Shown one piece after another: positions 1-8,571 of a stretch of 64,000 nucleotides of DNA. The DNA lies in contig NZ_CP035501.1 in assembly GCF_004135585.1 (NCBI RefSeq), positions 1,909,001 through 1,973,000 of the forward strand, given 5' to 3'. The position numbers were made by a program, and so were the translations under genes. Source of the stretch: Sphingosinicella sp. BN140058 (lineage in GTDB: Bacteria; Pseudomonadota; Alphaproteobacteria; Sphingomonadales; Sphingomonadaceae). Numbering within the stretch: the stretch's first letter is position 1; the number at the start of each line of letters is the position of its first letter. The notes under the pieces were generated by a model. That model did not search any database. It was not told the origin of the DNA and saw only the letters and a program-made list of their open reading frames with translations.

Positions 1-3000
1 CCGGCTGCAGCGTCGGGGCTGCGTCCGGACGGCGGCGGCGCCACGGCAGGCGAACGCGCAGGGTGCGGCAGGCGACGTAGAAGGTCGGGGTGAAGACGAG
101 GCCGAAGAAGGTCACCCCGATCATGCCGAAGAAGACGGCGGTGCCGAGCGCCTGGCGGTGCTCCGCGCCGGCGCCGGTCGCCGTCACCAGCGGGAGCACG
201 CCGAGGATGAAGGCGAAGCTCGTCATCAGGATCGGCCGCAGCCGCATCTGCGCCGCCTCGATCGCGGCCTCGATGGCGCTCAGCCCGCGTTCCTCAGCCT
301 GTTTGGCGAATTCGACGATCAGGATCGCGTTCTTCGCGGCGAGGCCGATCAGCACGATGAGGCCGATCTGGGTCAGGATGTTGTTGTCCATGCCGCGGAT
401 GTTCACGCCCGCCATCGCCGCGAGCAGGGTCATCGGCACGATCAGGATCACCGACAGCGGCAGCATCAGGCTTTCGAACTGCGCCGCCAGCACCAGAAAG
501 ACGAACACGACGGCGAGGCCGAAGACCAGGGCGGCGACGTTGCCTGCGGCCTTTTGCTGGAAGGCGAGATCGGTCCACTCGCCGCGGAACCCGGCCGGCA
601 GGCTCTGCGCGAGCCGCTCCATGGTTCCGATCGACTGGCCGGTCGAGTAGCCCGGCGCCGTCTCGCCATCGACCTCGACCGCGCGGAAGAGGTTGTAGCG
701 CACCACCCGGTACGGCCCGGTGCGATCCTCGAAGGTGGCGACGGCGCCGACCGGGACCATGCGGCCGCTGTCCGAGCGGGTCTTGAGCTGGCCGATGTCG
801 GACAGATCGTCGCGCGCCCGGTTCTCCGCCTGCGCGGTCACCCGGAAGGTGCGGCCGAGCAGGTTGAAGTCGTTGACGTAGGCGGAGCCGAGATAGACCT
901 GAAGCGCCTCCCAGACCCGGCTCGGCGGAACCCCCATCATGTCCGCCTTGGTGCGATCGATGTCGGCGTAGATGCGGGGCGTGGCGGTGTTGAACAGGGT
1001 GTAGACCTGGGTCAGGCCCTCCGCCTGGTTGGCGGCGCCGATCAGGCCACCGGCCGCCTTTTCGAGCGCCTGATAGCTCTGGCCCTCGCGTGCCTGGACC
1101 ATCATCCGATAACCGCCGCCATTGCCGATGCCCTGGATGACCGGCGGCCCGATCACCATCACCATCGCTTCGTTGATGTCGGCCACGGCCTTGCGCATGT
1201 CGGCCTGGATGGCAGCCTCGCTGCGCCCGGTCTTGGCACGGTCGGCATAAGGATCGAAGGTGACGTAGGCGGCGGCGGCGTTCGGCGCCTGGGTGGAGGA
1301 GGCGCCGTCGAAGCCGGCGAACATCACCGCCTCGGCGATTCCGTCGACCTTGAGGAGCCGTTCGGTGACCTTCTTCAGCACCTTGTCGGTGCGTTCGATC
1401 GACGAGCCCGGCGGAAGCTGGACGACGGCGAGCGCGTAATTCTGGTCCTGCGCGGGGATGAAGCCGCCCGGCGTCGCCGAGAACAGGAAGAAGGTTGCGG
1501 CGATCAGCACGCCGTAGGTGACAAGGACCCGGCCGCTGCGCTTTAGCAGGGCCGCGGTGGTCCTGCCGTACCAGCCGCTCAGGCGATCGAAGGCCCGGTT
1601 GAAGCGCTCGCCGGCAAGATGCGGGTAGCGGCGCCAGCCGGTCACCGGCACGTCATGCGCCTTCGGCCGCAGCAGCAGGGCGGCAAGGGCGGGCGACAAG
1701 GTCAGCGAGAGCAGCAGCGAAATCAGAGTCGCGGCCGAGATGCTGACCGCGAACTGACGGTAGAATTCGCCGGAAATGCCGGTGAGGAACATCGTCGGTA
1801 CGAACACGGCGCAGAGCACGAGCACGATCGCGACCAGGGCGACCGCGACCTCGTCCATCGAGCGATGGGCGGCATCGCGCGGGCTCATCCCCCGTTCGAG
1901 ATTGCGTTCGACATTCTCGACGACGACGATCGCGTCGTCGACGACGATGCCGATCGCCAGCACCAGCCCGAACAGGGACAGGGTGTTGAGCGAATAGCCG
2001 AAGGCGGCGAGCACGGTGAAGGTGCCGATCAGCGACACCGGGATCGCGACCACCGGGATGATCGCGGCCCGCCAGCTCTGCAGGAAGACGAGGATGACGA
2101 TGACGACGAGCACGATCGCCTCGAGCACCGTCATCTGCACGGCGGTGATCGATTCGCTGATGAACTCGGTCGGGTTCCAGACGATCCGATATTCGAGACC
2201 CTTGGGGAAATCCTTGGCGGCGTCGGCCAATTGGGCCTTGACCCCTTCGGCCGCGGCGAGCGCGTTGGTGCCGGGCCGCTGGGTGATGCCCATGATGATC
2301 GAATCGGTGTTGGAGAGGTAGGCGTTGACGCCGTAATCCTCGGCGCCGAGCTCGACGCGGCCGACGTCCGACAGTCGCGTGACGGCGCCGTCGGGGCTGC
2401 GCTTGACGATGATCTTCGCGAATTCCTCGGGCGCGGTGAAGCGACCCTGGGTCTCGACGTTGAGCTGATAGGCGGCGCCGGTGTCGAACGGCGGCTGGCC
2501 GACCGCACCCGCGGCGACTTGAACGTTCTGGGCACGCAGCGCGCTGACGATCTCGCCGGCGGTCAGGCCGATGGCGGAGGCACGCGCCGGATCGATCCAG
2601 ATCCGCATCGCATAGTCGCGGGCGCCGAACACCTGGACGTCGCCGATGCCGTCGACCCGGGTCAGCCGGTCGCGAATCTGGGTGAGCGCGTAATTGGAGA
2701 CATAGGAACGGTCGAGCGAGCCGTCGGGCGAGAGGATGTTCACCGCCATCAGCCAGGAGGGCGACGACTTGCGGACGACCACCCCCTGACGCCGCACCTC
2801 TTCGGGCAGACGCGGCTGGGCGAGCGCGACACGATTCTGCACCAGCACCTGGGCGGAATCGAGATCGGTGCCGAGCTTGAAGGTGACGGTGATGGTGACT
2901 CGGCCGTCGCCGGTCGACTGGCTCGACATGTAGAGCATGTCGTCGACGCCGTTGATCTCCTGCTCGATCGGCGCGGCGACGGTGTCGGCGACCGTCTCGG

Positions 3001-3166
3001 CCGACGCGCCGGGATAATTGGCGCTGACCGTCACCGTCGGCGGTACGACGTCGGGATATTGGGAGAGCGGAAGCCCGAAATAGGCGAACGCGCCGACGAT
3101 GGTGATCACCACCGCAATGACTGCGGCAAAGATCGGGCGCCGGATGAAGACGTGGCTCAGTCTCAT
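1..3166 (-). CDS. RND multidrug efflux permease (HAE1 type), 3' end cut by window edge
   Basis: Inner-membrane proton/drug antiporter subunit of an AcrB/MexB-type tripartite pump. The frame opens at the ATG at 3166 and stays open to base 2, giving 1055 visible residues, so only a few C-terminal residues should be missing. Family marks seen: N-terminus MRLSHVFIRRPIFA, the Asp-Asp proton-relay pair in VVDDAIVVVENVER near residue 408, and the TM10 lysine in LAAKNAILIVEFA near residue 942. It starts 53 bases downstream of the adaptor gene and is transcribed with it. An outer-membrane channel gene may follow beyond base 1. Substrates cannot be read from the sequence. Confidence 0.93.
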   Translation of the reverse strand, partial: MRLSHVFIRRPIFAAVIAVVITIVGAFAYFGLPLSQYPDVVPPTVTVSANYPGASAETVADTVAAPIEQEINGVDDMLYMSSQSTGDGRVTITVTFKLGTDLDSAQVLVQNRVALAQPRLPEEVRRQGVVVRKSSPSWLMAVNILSPDGSLDRSYVSNYALTQIRDRLTRVDGIGDVQVFGARDYAMRIWIDPARASAIGLTAGEIVSALRAQNVQVAAGAVGQPPFDTGAAYQLNVETQGRFTAPEEFAKIIVKRSPDGAVTRLSDVGRVELGAEDYGVNAYLSNTDSIIMGITQRPGTNALAAAEGVKAQLADAAKDFPKGLEYRIVWNPTEFISESITAVQMTVLEAIVLVVIVILVFLQSWRAAIIPVVAIPVSLIGTFTVLAAFGYSLNTLSLFGLVLAIGIVVDDAIVVVENVERNLERGMSPRDAAHRSMDEVAVALVAIVLVLCAVFVPTMFLTGISGEFYRQFAVSISAATLISLLLSLTLSPALAALLLRPKAHDVPVTGWRRYPHLAGERFNRAFDRLSGWYGRTTAALLKRSGRVLVTYGVLIAATFFLFSATPGGFIPAQDQNYALAVVQLPPGSSIERTDKVLKKVTERLLKVDGIAEAVMFAGFDGASSTQAPNAAAAYVTFDPYADRAKTGRSEAAIQADMRKAVADINEAMVMVIGPPVIQGIGNGGGYRMMVQAREGQSYQALEKAAGGLIGAANQAEGLTQVYTLFNTATPRIYADIDRTKADMMGVPPSRVWEALQVYLGSAYVNDFNLLGRTFRVTAQAENRARDDLSDIGQLKTRSDSGRMVPVGAVATFEDRTGPYRVVRYNLFRAVEVDGETAPGYSTGQSIGTMERLAQSLPAGFRGEWTDLAFQQKAAGNVAALVFGLAVVFVFLVLAAQFESLMLPLSVILIVPMTLLAAMAGVNIRGMDNNILTQIGLIVLIGLAAKNAILIVEFAKQAEERGLSAIEAAIEAAQMRLRPILMTSFAFILGVLPLVTATGAGAEHRQALGTAVFFGMIGVTFFGLVFTPTFYVACRTLRVRLPWRRRRPDAAPTLQP

Positions 3167-3219
3167 CGTCTGGTCTTTCGATTTTCAGGGCCGGCCGCGC
3201 CTGGACGCGGCCGGCGGGA

Positions 3220-4485
3220 TCAGTTTGCGAGCGTCGCCTGGGAAGGCGGCGGCGCGAGATCGGGTTGCGGTGCCGGCGCCGGCGCGGCGTCGGCGATCCT
3301 GACGGCACGAACGTTCACCTTCGCGCCCGGCTGGGCCATCTGCACACCGTCGATCACGACCACGTCGTCCGGCCTCAGGCCCGAGCGGATCGCGCGAAGC
3401 GTGCCGACCCGGGCACCGACGGTGACCGGCCGCGCTTCGACGACATTGCCCTTGCCGACCACCAGCACGATCTTGCGCGCCTGATCGGTCATCACGGCGG
3501 CATCGGGCACCAGCAGCGCATCTCGGCGCACGCCGGAGGCGAGGCGCATGTTGCCGAACATGCCTGGCGTCAGGAAGTGGGTCGGGTTGGCGACGACCGC
3601 GCGGCTGCGCATCGTTCCCGAATCCGCCGCGATGCGATTGTCGTTGAAATCGACCCGTCCCTTCCACCGGTAATCGGCTTCGTCCTGCAGGCGGATTTCG
3701 ACCTGCGGCGCGGCCCCCGCTTCGCGGCTGCGCTGCGCGCGCAGATAGAGGCCTTCGGAGCCGTCGAAGACGAAATGGATCGGATCGAGCGCGACGATCG
3801 TGGTCAGCAGAGTGTCGTTGGCTGCAACCAGATTGCCGCCATGGACGCGGCGATCGGAGATACGGCCGCCGATCGGCGCGCGAATGCGGGTGAAATCGAC
3901 GTCGAGCGCGCGCTGCTGGACGACGGCGTCAAGCGCCGCAACCTGCGATTGCGCCGAGGCGACGGCCGCCCGGCGGGTGTCGACCTCCTCGCGCGAGATG
4001 GCCTCGTCATCGACGAGGGCGGTGGCCCGGGCGAGCTCGGCGCGGGCGAGGGCAAGCGCCGTGCGGGCGGCACTGGCGCGGGCGCGCGCCTCGTTGAGGG
4101 CGGCGACGAAGGGCCGATCGTCGAGCGTGAACAGCAATTGTCCCTGCCGGACGATCTCGCCGTCGCGGAAGTGGACGGCGCGCAGCTGGCCGGAGACCCG
4201 CGGCTTGATGTCGACCCAGCGGCTGGGCTCGAACCGGCCGGAATAATCGTCCCATTCGACGAGGCTGCGCTGGATCGGCCTGGCCGCGTTCACGGTCGGC
4301 ATCGGCGGGGCATCGGCATGGGCTTCCCTGGCGCCGAACAAAGTCCAGCCGCCATAAGCGAGAAGCACGATCAGCAGCAGGATGATGCCGAGGCCGAGCC
4401 GCGAAATCTTGCGTGGTGCGCTCTCGCGCACGTCCGGGGGCGTCGGCGTCGCCACGCCCGGTCCGGTGGAAGGAGAGAGATACAT
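3220..4485 (-). CDS. RND efflux periplasmic adaptor subunit
   Basis: Membrane-fusion protein linking the RND permease to an outer-membrane channel; about 421 residues. The ATG at 4485 is preceded by GGAAG seven bases upstream, so this start is preferred to a longer in-frame one at 4578. A single hydrophobic anchor, roughly residues 22-45, follows a short basic N-terminus; no lipobox cysteine is seen. Then come a barrel-sandwich/lipoyl half (FEPSRWVDIKPRVSGQL), a long alpha-hairpin rich in Ala, Arg and Glu (NEARARASAARTALALARAE), and the second lipoyl half (TRIRAPIGGRISDRRVHGG). This is the usual MexA/AcrA order. It lies between the small gene at 4499-4861 and the permease, all on the minus strand. 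Confidence 0.92.
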   Translation of the reverse strand: MYLSPSTGPGVATPTPPDVRESAPRKISRLGLGIILLLIVLLAYGGWTLFGAREAHADAPPMPTVNAARPIQRSLVEWDDYSGRFEPSRWVDIKPRVSGQLRAVHFRDGEIVRQGQLLFTLDDRPFVAALNEARARASAARTALALARAELARATALVDDEAISREEVDTRRAAVASAQSQVAALDAVVQQRALDVDFTRIRAPIGGRISDRRVHGGNLVAANDTLLTTIVALDPIHFVFDGSEGLYLRAQRSREAGAAPQVEIRLQDEADYRWKGRVDFNDNRIAADSGTMRSRAVVANPTHFLTPGMFGNMRLASGVRRDALLVPDAAVMTDQARKIVLVVGKGNVVEARPVTVGARVGTLRAIRSGLRPDDVVVIDGVQMAQPGAKVNVRAVRIADAAPAPAPQPDLAPPPSQATLAN

Positions 4486-4498
4486 GAGAGAGCTTCCG

Positions 4499-4861
4499 TC
4501 AGCGTGCGGAGAAGGAGGATGCGGTGAGCGCGCGCGCCTGAACCGGCGAGAAGCCGGCCGACAGGAAGCGCTCGACATCGTCGGGCGGCGGCACCCCGCC
4601 GGTCAGGCGGGTGCGCACCGAAAAGCGGCGGAGCGCTTCGAGCTGCGGGTTGGCCAGCGGCTTCGCGTCAGCGAGGTCGAGCAGCCGGCCGAGCAGCGCG
4701 ACGAGCGCACGCGGCAGACGCAGCCAGCGTTCGGCTTCGCGCCGTCCCAAGGCGATCACTTCGCGCTCGATCGGGCCGAAGATCGGCGATTCGGCCACCC
4801 ATTCCGTAGCGTCAGAGCGAGTCGCAGAGCCGGTCGATTCGGCAAAGTTGCGATTAGCCAT
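4499..4861 (-). CDS. Unrecognised 120-residue protein, first gene of the RND operon
   Basis: I do not recognise a family. The start is well supported: ATG at 4861 has GGAGG six bases upstream. The product has no signal peptide or membrane segment; it is Ala/Arg/Leu rich with a probable helical core (REAERWLRLPRALVALLGRLLDLADA) and a predicted soluble, cytoplasmic location. Its stop lies 13 bases before the adaptor start, so it is very likely co-transcribed with the pump and under the same TetR operator. A role as accessory or regulatory partner of the pump is inference from position only. Confidence 0.7.
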   Translation of the reverse strand: MANRNFAESTGSATRSDATEWVAESPIFGPIEREVIALGRREAERWLRLPRALVALLGRLLDLADAKPLANPQLEALRRFSVRTRLTGGVPPPDDVERFLSAGFSPVQARALTASSFSAR

Positions 4862-4901
4862 TGATTTCCTCCCTCAAATCAGCCACATACCGATGCGAAG
4901 A

Positions 4902-4950
4902 ATGTTACTGACCGGTACGTCCTTACGTGTTACGTACCGTTCAGTAACAT
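4902..4950. promoter_or_regulatory. Large inverted repeat, probable TetR operator
   Basis: Two 19-base arms, 4902-4920 (ATGTTACTGACCGGTACGT) and 4932-4950, are reverse complements with one mismatch, around an 11-base spacer. They occupy the 121-base space between the divergent pump operon and the TetR gene. Size and position fit an operator bound by two TetR dimers that controls both directions. Confidence 0.75.
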
Positions 4951-4982
4951 TTCGTCAAGGCCTGTTCGGGAATATTTCTGCG

Positions 4983-5597
4983 ATGGTGGCAAGGAATCAG
5001 ACGGTGGAGTGCGGCTCGGGCTGCGGCGAACCGAAGAAGAATGCGGCGGCCCGGATCTTCGAGACCGCGCGCGATCTCTTCTACCGCCGCGGCATTCGCG
5101 CCGTGGGCGTCGACGAGATCGTCTGCAGTGCCGGCGTAACCAAGCCGAGCCTGTATCGCAGCTACGCCTCCAAGGACGATTTAGTCGCCGCCTGCCTGGT
5201 GTCGTACGCGGACGAATCCAGGGCGAGCATCGACGCGAGGCTGGAGGCCGCCGGGCCGGAGCCGCTTGCCAGATTGCACGCCCTCATCGACCATTATGCC
5301 GCGCAGACCAGCGATCCCGATTTCCGCGGCTGTCCGATGACCAACACTGCGGTCGAGTTTCCGGAGGCAGACAATCCCGGTCGCGGCATTGCCGAGACCT
5401 GCAAGTCGGAGGTGCGCGAGCGCATCCTGGGGCTCGCCCGTCAGATCGACACCAAAGAGCCCGAATCGCTTACCGACGGGCTCGTCCTGCTGATCGAGGG
5501 GGCCTTCAGCACCCATCACATCTTCGGGTCACAGGGCCCGTCTATCTGTCTCCGAAAAGCGGCCTATCGGCTGATCGAGTCCTACCGCAAATCCTGA
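4983..5597 (+). CDS. TetR/AcrR family transcriptional repressor
   Basis: About 204 residues. The N-terminal TetR helix-turn-helix is clear (ARIFETARDLFYRRGIRAVGVDEIV, then AGVTKPSLYRSYASKDDL). The C-terminal ligand domain carries several Cys (FRGCPMTNTA). The ATG at 4983 is chosen because the HTH begins about 20 residues later; the frame is open further upstream but would run through the operator. It is divergent from the RND operon, so it is probably its local repressor and autoregulated through the palindrome at 4902-4950. The inducer is unknown. Confidence 0.88.
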   Translation: MVARNQTVECGSGCGEPKKNAAARIFETARDLFYRRGIRAVGVDEIVCSAGVTKPSLYRSYASKDDLVAACLVSYADESRASIDARLEAAGPEPLARLHALIDHYAAQTSDPDFRGCPMTNTAVEFPEADNPGRGIAETCKSEVRERILGLARQIDTKEPESLTDGLVLLIEGAFSTHHIFGSQGPSICLRKAAYRLIESYRKS

Positions 5598-5604
5598 GGC
5601 GGGG

Positions 5605-6654
5605 TCAGCAGCAAGGACTGCTGCCCGCCGCCGTTTCGACAGGCGTGAACGGCAAGGACGTTCCGCAGCCGGGAAACACGCCGAAATGCCGGCTGAAATC
5701 CCCGAAGAAATCGAAATGGGGCGCGAAGCGGGTCTCGGCCAGCATCCGCCAGCTGTTGCCGCACACCGGAAACATGCGCCCGGCCTCCAGAACATGGTGG
5801 CCATCGAGGGTAAAGCTGTGCTCCGAGCCATCGATCGTGCCGCGGTAGCGTACCGCCTGCCCGTAATCCTCGCATTGCGGCTCAAGCCCCGCCAGCTTGA
5901 ACAGCCGGTAGGTGGCGGAAAAGAAGCGGATGCCGGCCAGCGTGGCGGCAATCTGCGGATCGTCGATCGCCAGCGGCCGATCGGTGACGAGACGCGGATC
6001 GCCGAAGCCGCTGGCCTTGGCGATGGCCTGGAAATCGCCCCAATAGAGCGCCCCCGACAGGCATTCGCCGTGCAGGACCGGGTCGGAGAGCAAGGCGGAC
6101 GGAACCCGCCGATCCGCATAGACGTCGGAGAAATAGAGCTCACCGCCTGGCTTCAGCAGCCGGTGCGCGGCCCGGAAGACCGCGCCCTTGTCGGCGACGA
6201 GGTTGATCACGCAGTTCGAGACGATGAGGTCGAAGCTTTCCGCTTCGAGCGGCAGATCGTCGAGCCGCTCGATGTCCCCTTCGAGAAAGTGGACGTTCGA
6301 CGCGCGATAGCCGAAGCGCGCACGATGCCAATCGAGATGGCGGCGCGCCACATCGAGTTGCTGGGGCGTTGCGTCTACGCCGACGACCCTGCCGCTCTCA
6401 CCGACCAACTGGGCGAGCAGATAGGCATCCTGCCCCGATCCCGATCCCAGATCCAGAACCGAAAGCCCGCGCACCGCGTCCGGCACGACGAGGCCGCATC
6501 CATAATAGCGCGCCCGAACCTCGTCATGGACGTTGGCGAGCGCGGCGCGGACGGCGGGCGGCGGCGCCTCCATGGTGCAGCACGCATCGGTTCTCAGATC
6601 GGCCGATCCGGTGAGCGTCTGGCCATAATAGGAACGGCTGTTCTCGAGGTTCAT
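5605..6654 (-). CDS. ArsM-like arsenite S-adenosylmethionine methyltransferase
   Basis: About 349 residues; start ATG at 6654 with AGGAG six bases upstream. The SAM-binding motif is VLDLGSGSGQ (residues 66-75). Four cysteine sites match those of algal/bacterial ArsM: Cys25-Cys26 (TDACCT), Cys53 (YYGCG), Cys148 (SNCVINL) and Cys198 (GECLSG). The 28- and 50-residue spacings between the first and last pairs agree with the family. The family binds As(III) through cysteine thiolates and transfers methyl groups stepwise to methylated arsenicals. The C-terminus ends in a Cys-Cys pair. No other ars gene is seen nearby. It converges on the TetR gene with seven bases between stops. Confidence 0.82.
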   Translation of the reverse strand: MNLENSRSYYGQTLTGSADLRTDACCTMEAPPPAVRAALANVHDEVRARYYGCGLVVPDAVRGLSVLDLGSGSGQDAYLLAQLVGESGRVVGVDATPQQLDVARRHLDWHRARFGYRASNVHFLEGDIERLDDLPLEAESFDLIVSNCVINLVADKGAVFRAAHRLLKPGGELYFSDVYADRRVPSALLSDPVLHGECLSGALYWGDFQAIAKASGFGDPRLVTDRPLAIDDPQIAATLAGIRFFSATYRLFKLAGLEPQCEDYGQAVRYRGTIDGSEHSFTLDGHHVLEAGRMFPVCGNSWRMLAETRFAPHFDFFGDFSRHFGVFPGCGTSLPFTPVETAAGSSPCC

Positions 6655-7054
6655 CGCGGACTCCTGGCAAGAGCGCCCTGCTACCCCATCCCCTTTCGGC
6701 GATCCATCGTTACGCGGGGCGGCCGCGACCCTGGCCCGCTGGCGCCGATGCAGCGCCCGGCAATCCGATAGGCCGTCGCCCCTGATATCGGCGATCCCGG
6801 CCGGCCTCGACCTGCCGCTGTGGACGAGCACGAGCCAGGGTCCCCAGGCAGAGACGGTTCGAAGGCGACCGCGCCTTTCGCGTCGCCATCCCCCTCGCGG
6901 CGGATCGATTCGCGAGGGCGTGGAAGGCCGCAGCGCGTCGTTCAGCCATATGGTTCAACGTCAAGCAAGCCCGCCGAGGCGTCAAGTCGGGGCGCAGTTG
7001 CCTGCGTCGCCCGTCAGGCGGTATCCTTCGCGCCGACAGGCAGGAGAGACGAAG
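6655..7054. other. 400-base stretch without a recognised gene
   Basis: This holds the upstream regions of the divergent ArsM-like gene and mscL. Short open frames exist on both strands but none has a recognisable product or convincing ribosome binding site. No strong palindrome was noticed. Confidence 0.5.
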
Positions 7055-7483
7055 ATGGCGGGATTTCGGGAATTCATCGCGCGCGGCAACGTGCTCGATC
7101 TGGCGGTGGCGGTGATCATCGGTGCGGCGTTCGGGACGATCGTCACCTCGCTGACCAACGATCTGCTGATGCCGATCGTCGGCGCGGTCGTCGGCGGCCT
7201 CGATTTCTCCAACTATTTCCTGCGGCTCGGACCGATCCCAGCCGGCTTCACCGGCGATCCGACCAGCTACGCGGCGCTGAAGGCCGCTGGGGTCGCGGTG
7301 ATCGGCTATGGCAGCTTCGTGACGGCCGTGGTCAATTTCCTGATCCTTGCCTTCATCATCTACCAGATCGTTCGGGTCGCCAAGCGGATGGAGCGCCCCA
7401 AAGCCGAGCCGGCGGCGCCCCTGCCCTCCGACGAATTGCTCGTGCTGCGCGAAATCCGCGACGAGCTTCGCAAGCGCCCCTGA
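7055..7483 (+). CDS. mscL: Large-conductance mechanosensitive channel
   Basis: About 142 residues, normal for MscL. The start ATG at 7055 has AGGAG eight bases upstream. The N-terminal helix and first transmembrane segment (FREFIARGNVLDLAVAVIIGAAFG) carry the pore glycine/alanine pattern, and TM2 is FVTAVVNFLILAFIIYQIVR. A charged C-terminal helix follows (LREIRDEL). It forms a homopentameric pore in the inner membrane that opens under membrane tension in hypo-osmotic shock. It is a single gene, convergent with the BI-1 gene. Confidence 0.97.
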   Translation: MAGFREFIARGNVLDLAVAVIIGAAFGTIVTSLTNDLLMPIVGAVVGGLDFSNYFLRLGPIPAGFTGDPTSYAALKAAGVAVIGYGSFVTAVVNFLILAFIIYQIVRVAKRMERPKAEPAAPLPSDELLVLREIRDELRKRP

Positions 7484-7489
7484 GGTTTA

Positions 7490-7518
7490 GGCGCGAAGCG
7501 GATCCGCCGCTCCGCGCC
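7490..7518. terminator. Convergent hairpin region between mscL and the BI-1 gene
   Basis: Nested palindromes: outer GGCGCG at 7490-7495 with CGCGCC at 7513-7518, inner GCGGATCCGC at 7498-7507. It sits between two converging stop codons. There is no T tract, so factor-independent termination is uncertain. Confidence 0.35.
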
Positions 7519-7525
7519 ACCTGCC

Positions 7526-8239
7526 TCACTCCTCGCGCTGACCGAAGAAGGTCAGCAGCAGCTGGAACAGGTTTACGAAGTTCAGATAGAGCGAGAGCGC
7601 GCCCATCACGCCCAACTTCTCGGCGTGCGACGTTCCCGCATAGGCGACATACATCGATTTCGCCTGCTGCGTGTCCCATGCGGTAAGACCGGTGAAGACG
7701 AGCACGCCCGCGATCGAGACCGCCATCTGCAGCGCGGTCGAGCCGATGAAGACGTTGACCAGGCTGGCGATGACGACGCCGATCAGGCCCATGAACAGGA
7801 AGGTGGACCATTTGGTCAGATCGCGCCTGGTCGTATAGCCCCACAGGCTGACGCTGAGGAACATCGCCGCCGCGATGAAGAAGGTCCGGGCGATGCTGGC
7901 GCCGGTAAAGACCAGGAAGATGCTGGCGAGCGAAACGCCCATCACTGCGGCAAAGGCGAAGAAGGCCATGCGCGCCGAACCGACCGACATCCTCTCCATC
8001 CGGAACGAGAGGAAGAAGACGAACGCCAACGGCGCGAACATCGCCACCCACTTGAGCGGCGTGCCGAAGATCGCCGCCGTCAACGCCGGGCTGCTCGCCA
8101 CCCCGAAGGCGACGAGACCGGTGATGACGAGGCCGATACCCATGTTGTTGTAGATGGAAAGCATGTGCCGGCGCAGGCCGGCATCGAAGGCGGCGCCCGA
8201 AACCGGCGCCGGCCGATATTGTGCGAAAGGTGTATTCAT
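7526..8239 (-). CDS. Bax inhibitor-1 (BI-1/YccA) family membrane protein
   Basis: About 237 residues with seven hydrophobic segments. The start ATG at 8239 has GGAG seven bases upstream. Family features: a conserved N-terminal block (LRRHMLSIYNNMGIGLVITG), a central SFRMERMSVGSARM loop, and a C-terminal FGQREE. The family is thought to form pH-sensitive ion leak channels or to interact with membrane proteases; the role in sphingomonads is not settled. It has its own transcription unit. Confidence 0.9.
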   Translation of the reverse strand: MNTPFAQYRPAPVSGAAFDAGLRRHMLSIYNNMGIGLVITGLVAFGVASSPALTAAIFGTPLKWVAMFAPLAFVFFLSFRMERMSVGSARMAFFAFAAVMGVSLASIFLVFTGASIARTFFIAAAMFLSVSLWGYTTRRDLTKWSTFLFMGLIGVVIASLVNVFIGSTALQMAVSIAGVLVFTGLTAWDTQQAKSMYVAYAGTSHAEKLGVMGALSLYLNFVNLFQLLLTFFGQREE

Positions 8240-8314
8240 CGCCACACTCCAATCGAATTGCAGTTCGATCGAGCAGGCTGCGATGGGAGGAGCGTTGACA
8301 TGCCACCTGAACCA

Positions 8315-8334
8315 GCATCGAGCTTGCTCGATGC
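8315..8334. promoter_or_regulatory. Perfect 9-bp inverted repeat upstream of the BI-1 gene
   Basis: GCATCGAGC at 8315-8323 and its complement GCTCGATGC at 8326-8334, separated by TT. It lies about 76 bases upstream of the BI-1 start. It may be an operator or a 5' leader hairpin. The rest of the 8240-8571 gap holds no gene I can support. Confidence 0.4.
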
Positions 8335-8457
8335 GGTCCGACATCACGGCGTCCACGAGGACGACCGCCAGAGGGGCCCGGTCCGCGCATCCAATTTAGC
8401 TGAAATCGGAGCGGTTTCAAGTGTTGCCGGCGCGTTGGCCAAGCGATTGCATTTGAT

Positions 8458-8502
8458 CTTCTCATCCTCCCCATCCGCTGCGCGGACAGAGAGGATGAGA
8501 AG
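8458..8502. terminator. 12-bp hairpin downstream of putA
   Basis: CTTCTCATCCTC at 8458-8469 pairs perfectly with 8491-8502. The loop itself contains CCGC-TGC-GCGG. It lies 70 bases past the putA stop. No T tract follows on the minus strand, so it may act as an mRNA-stabilising hairpin rather than an intrinsic terminator. Confidence 0.4.
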
Positions 8503-8571
8503 GTTCCATGCGCTCGCGCAGCCACCAAGCGCACGGTGCGGAGAGGCGCATCGCCGCCCCCGCCGCAGCTC

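Noticed and set aside
1619..3484. A 621-codon plus-strand frame over the RND permease
   Set aside because: Arg/Asp/His-rich antisense artefact of high GC; the minus strand encodes an intact RND permease.
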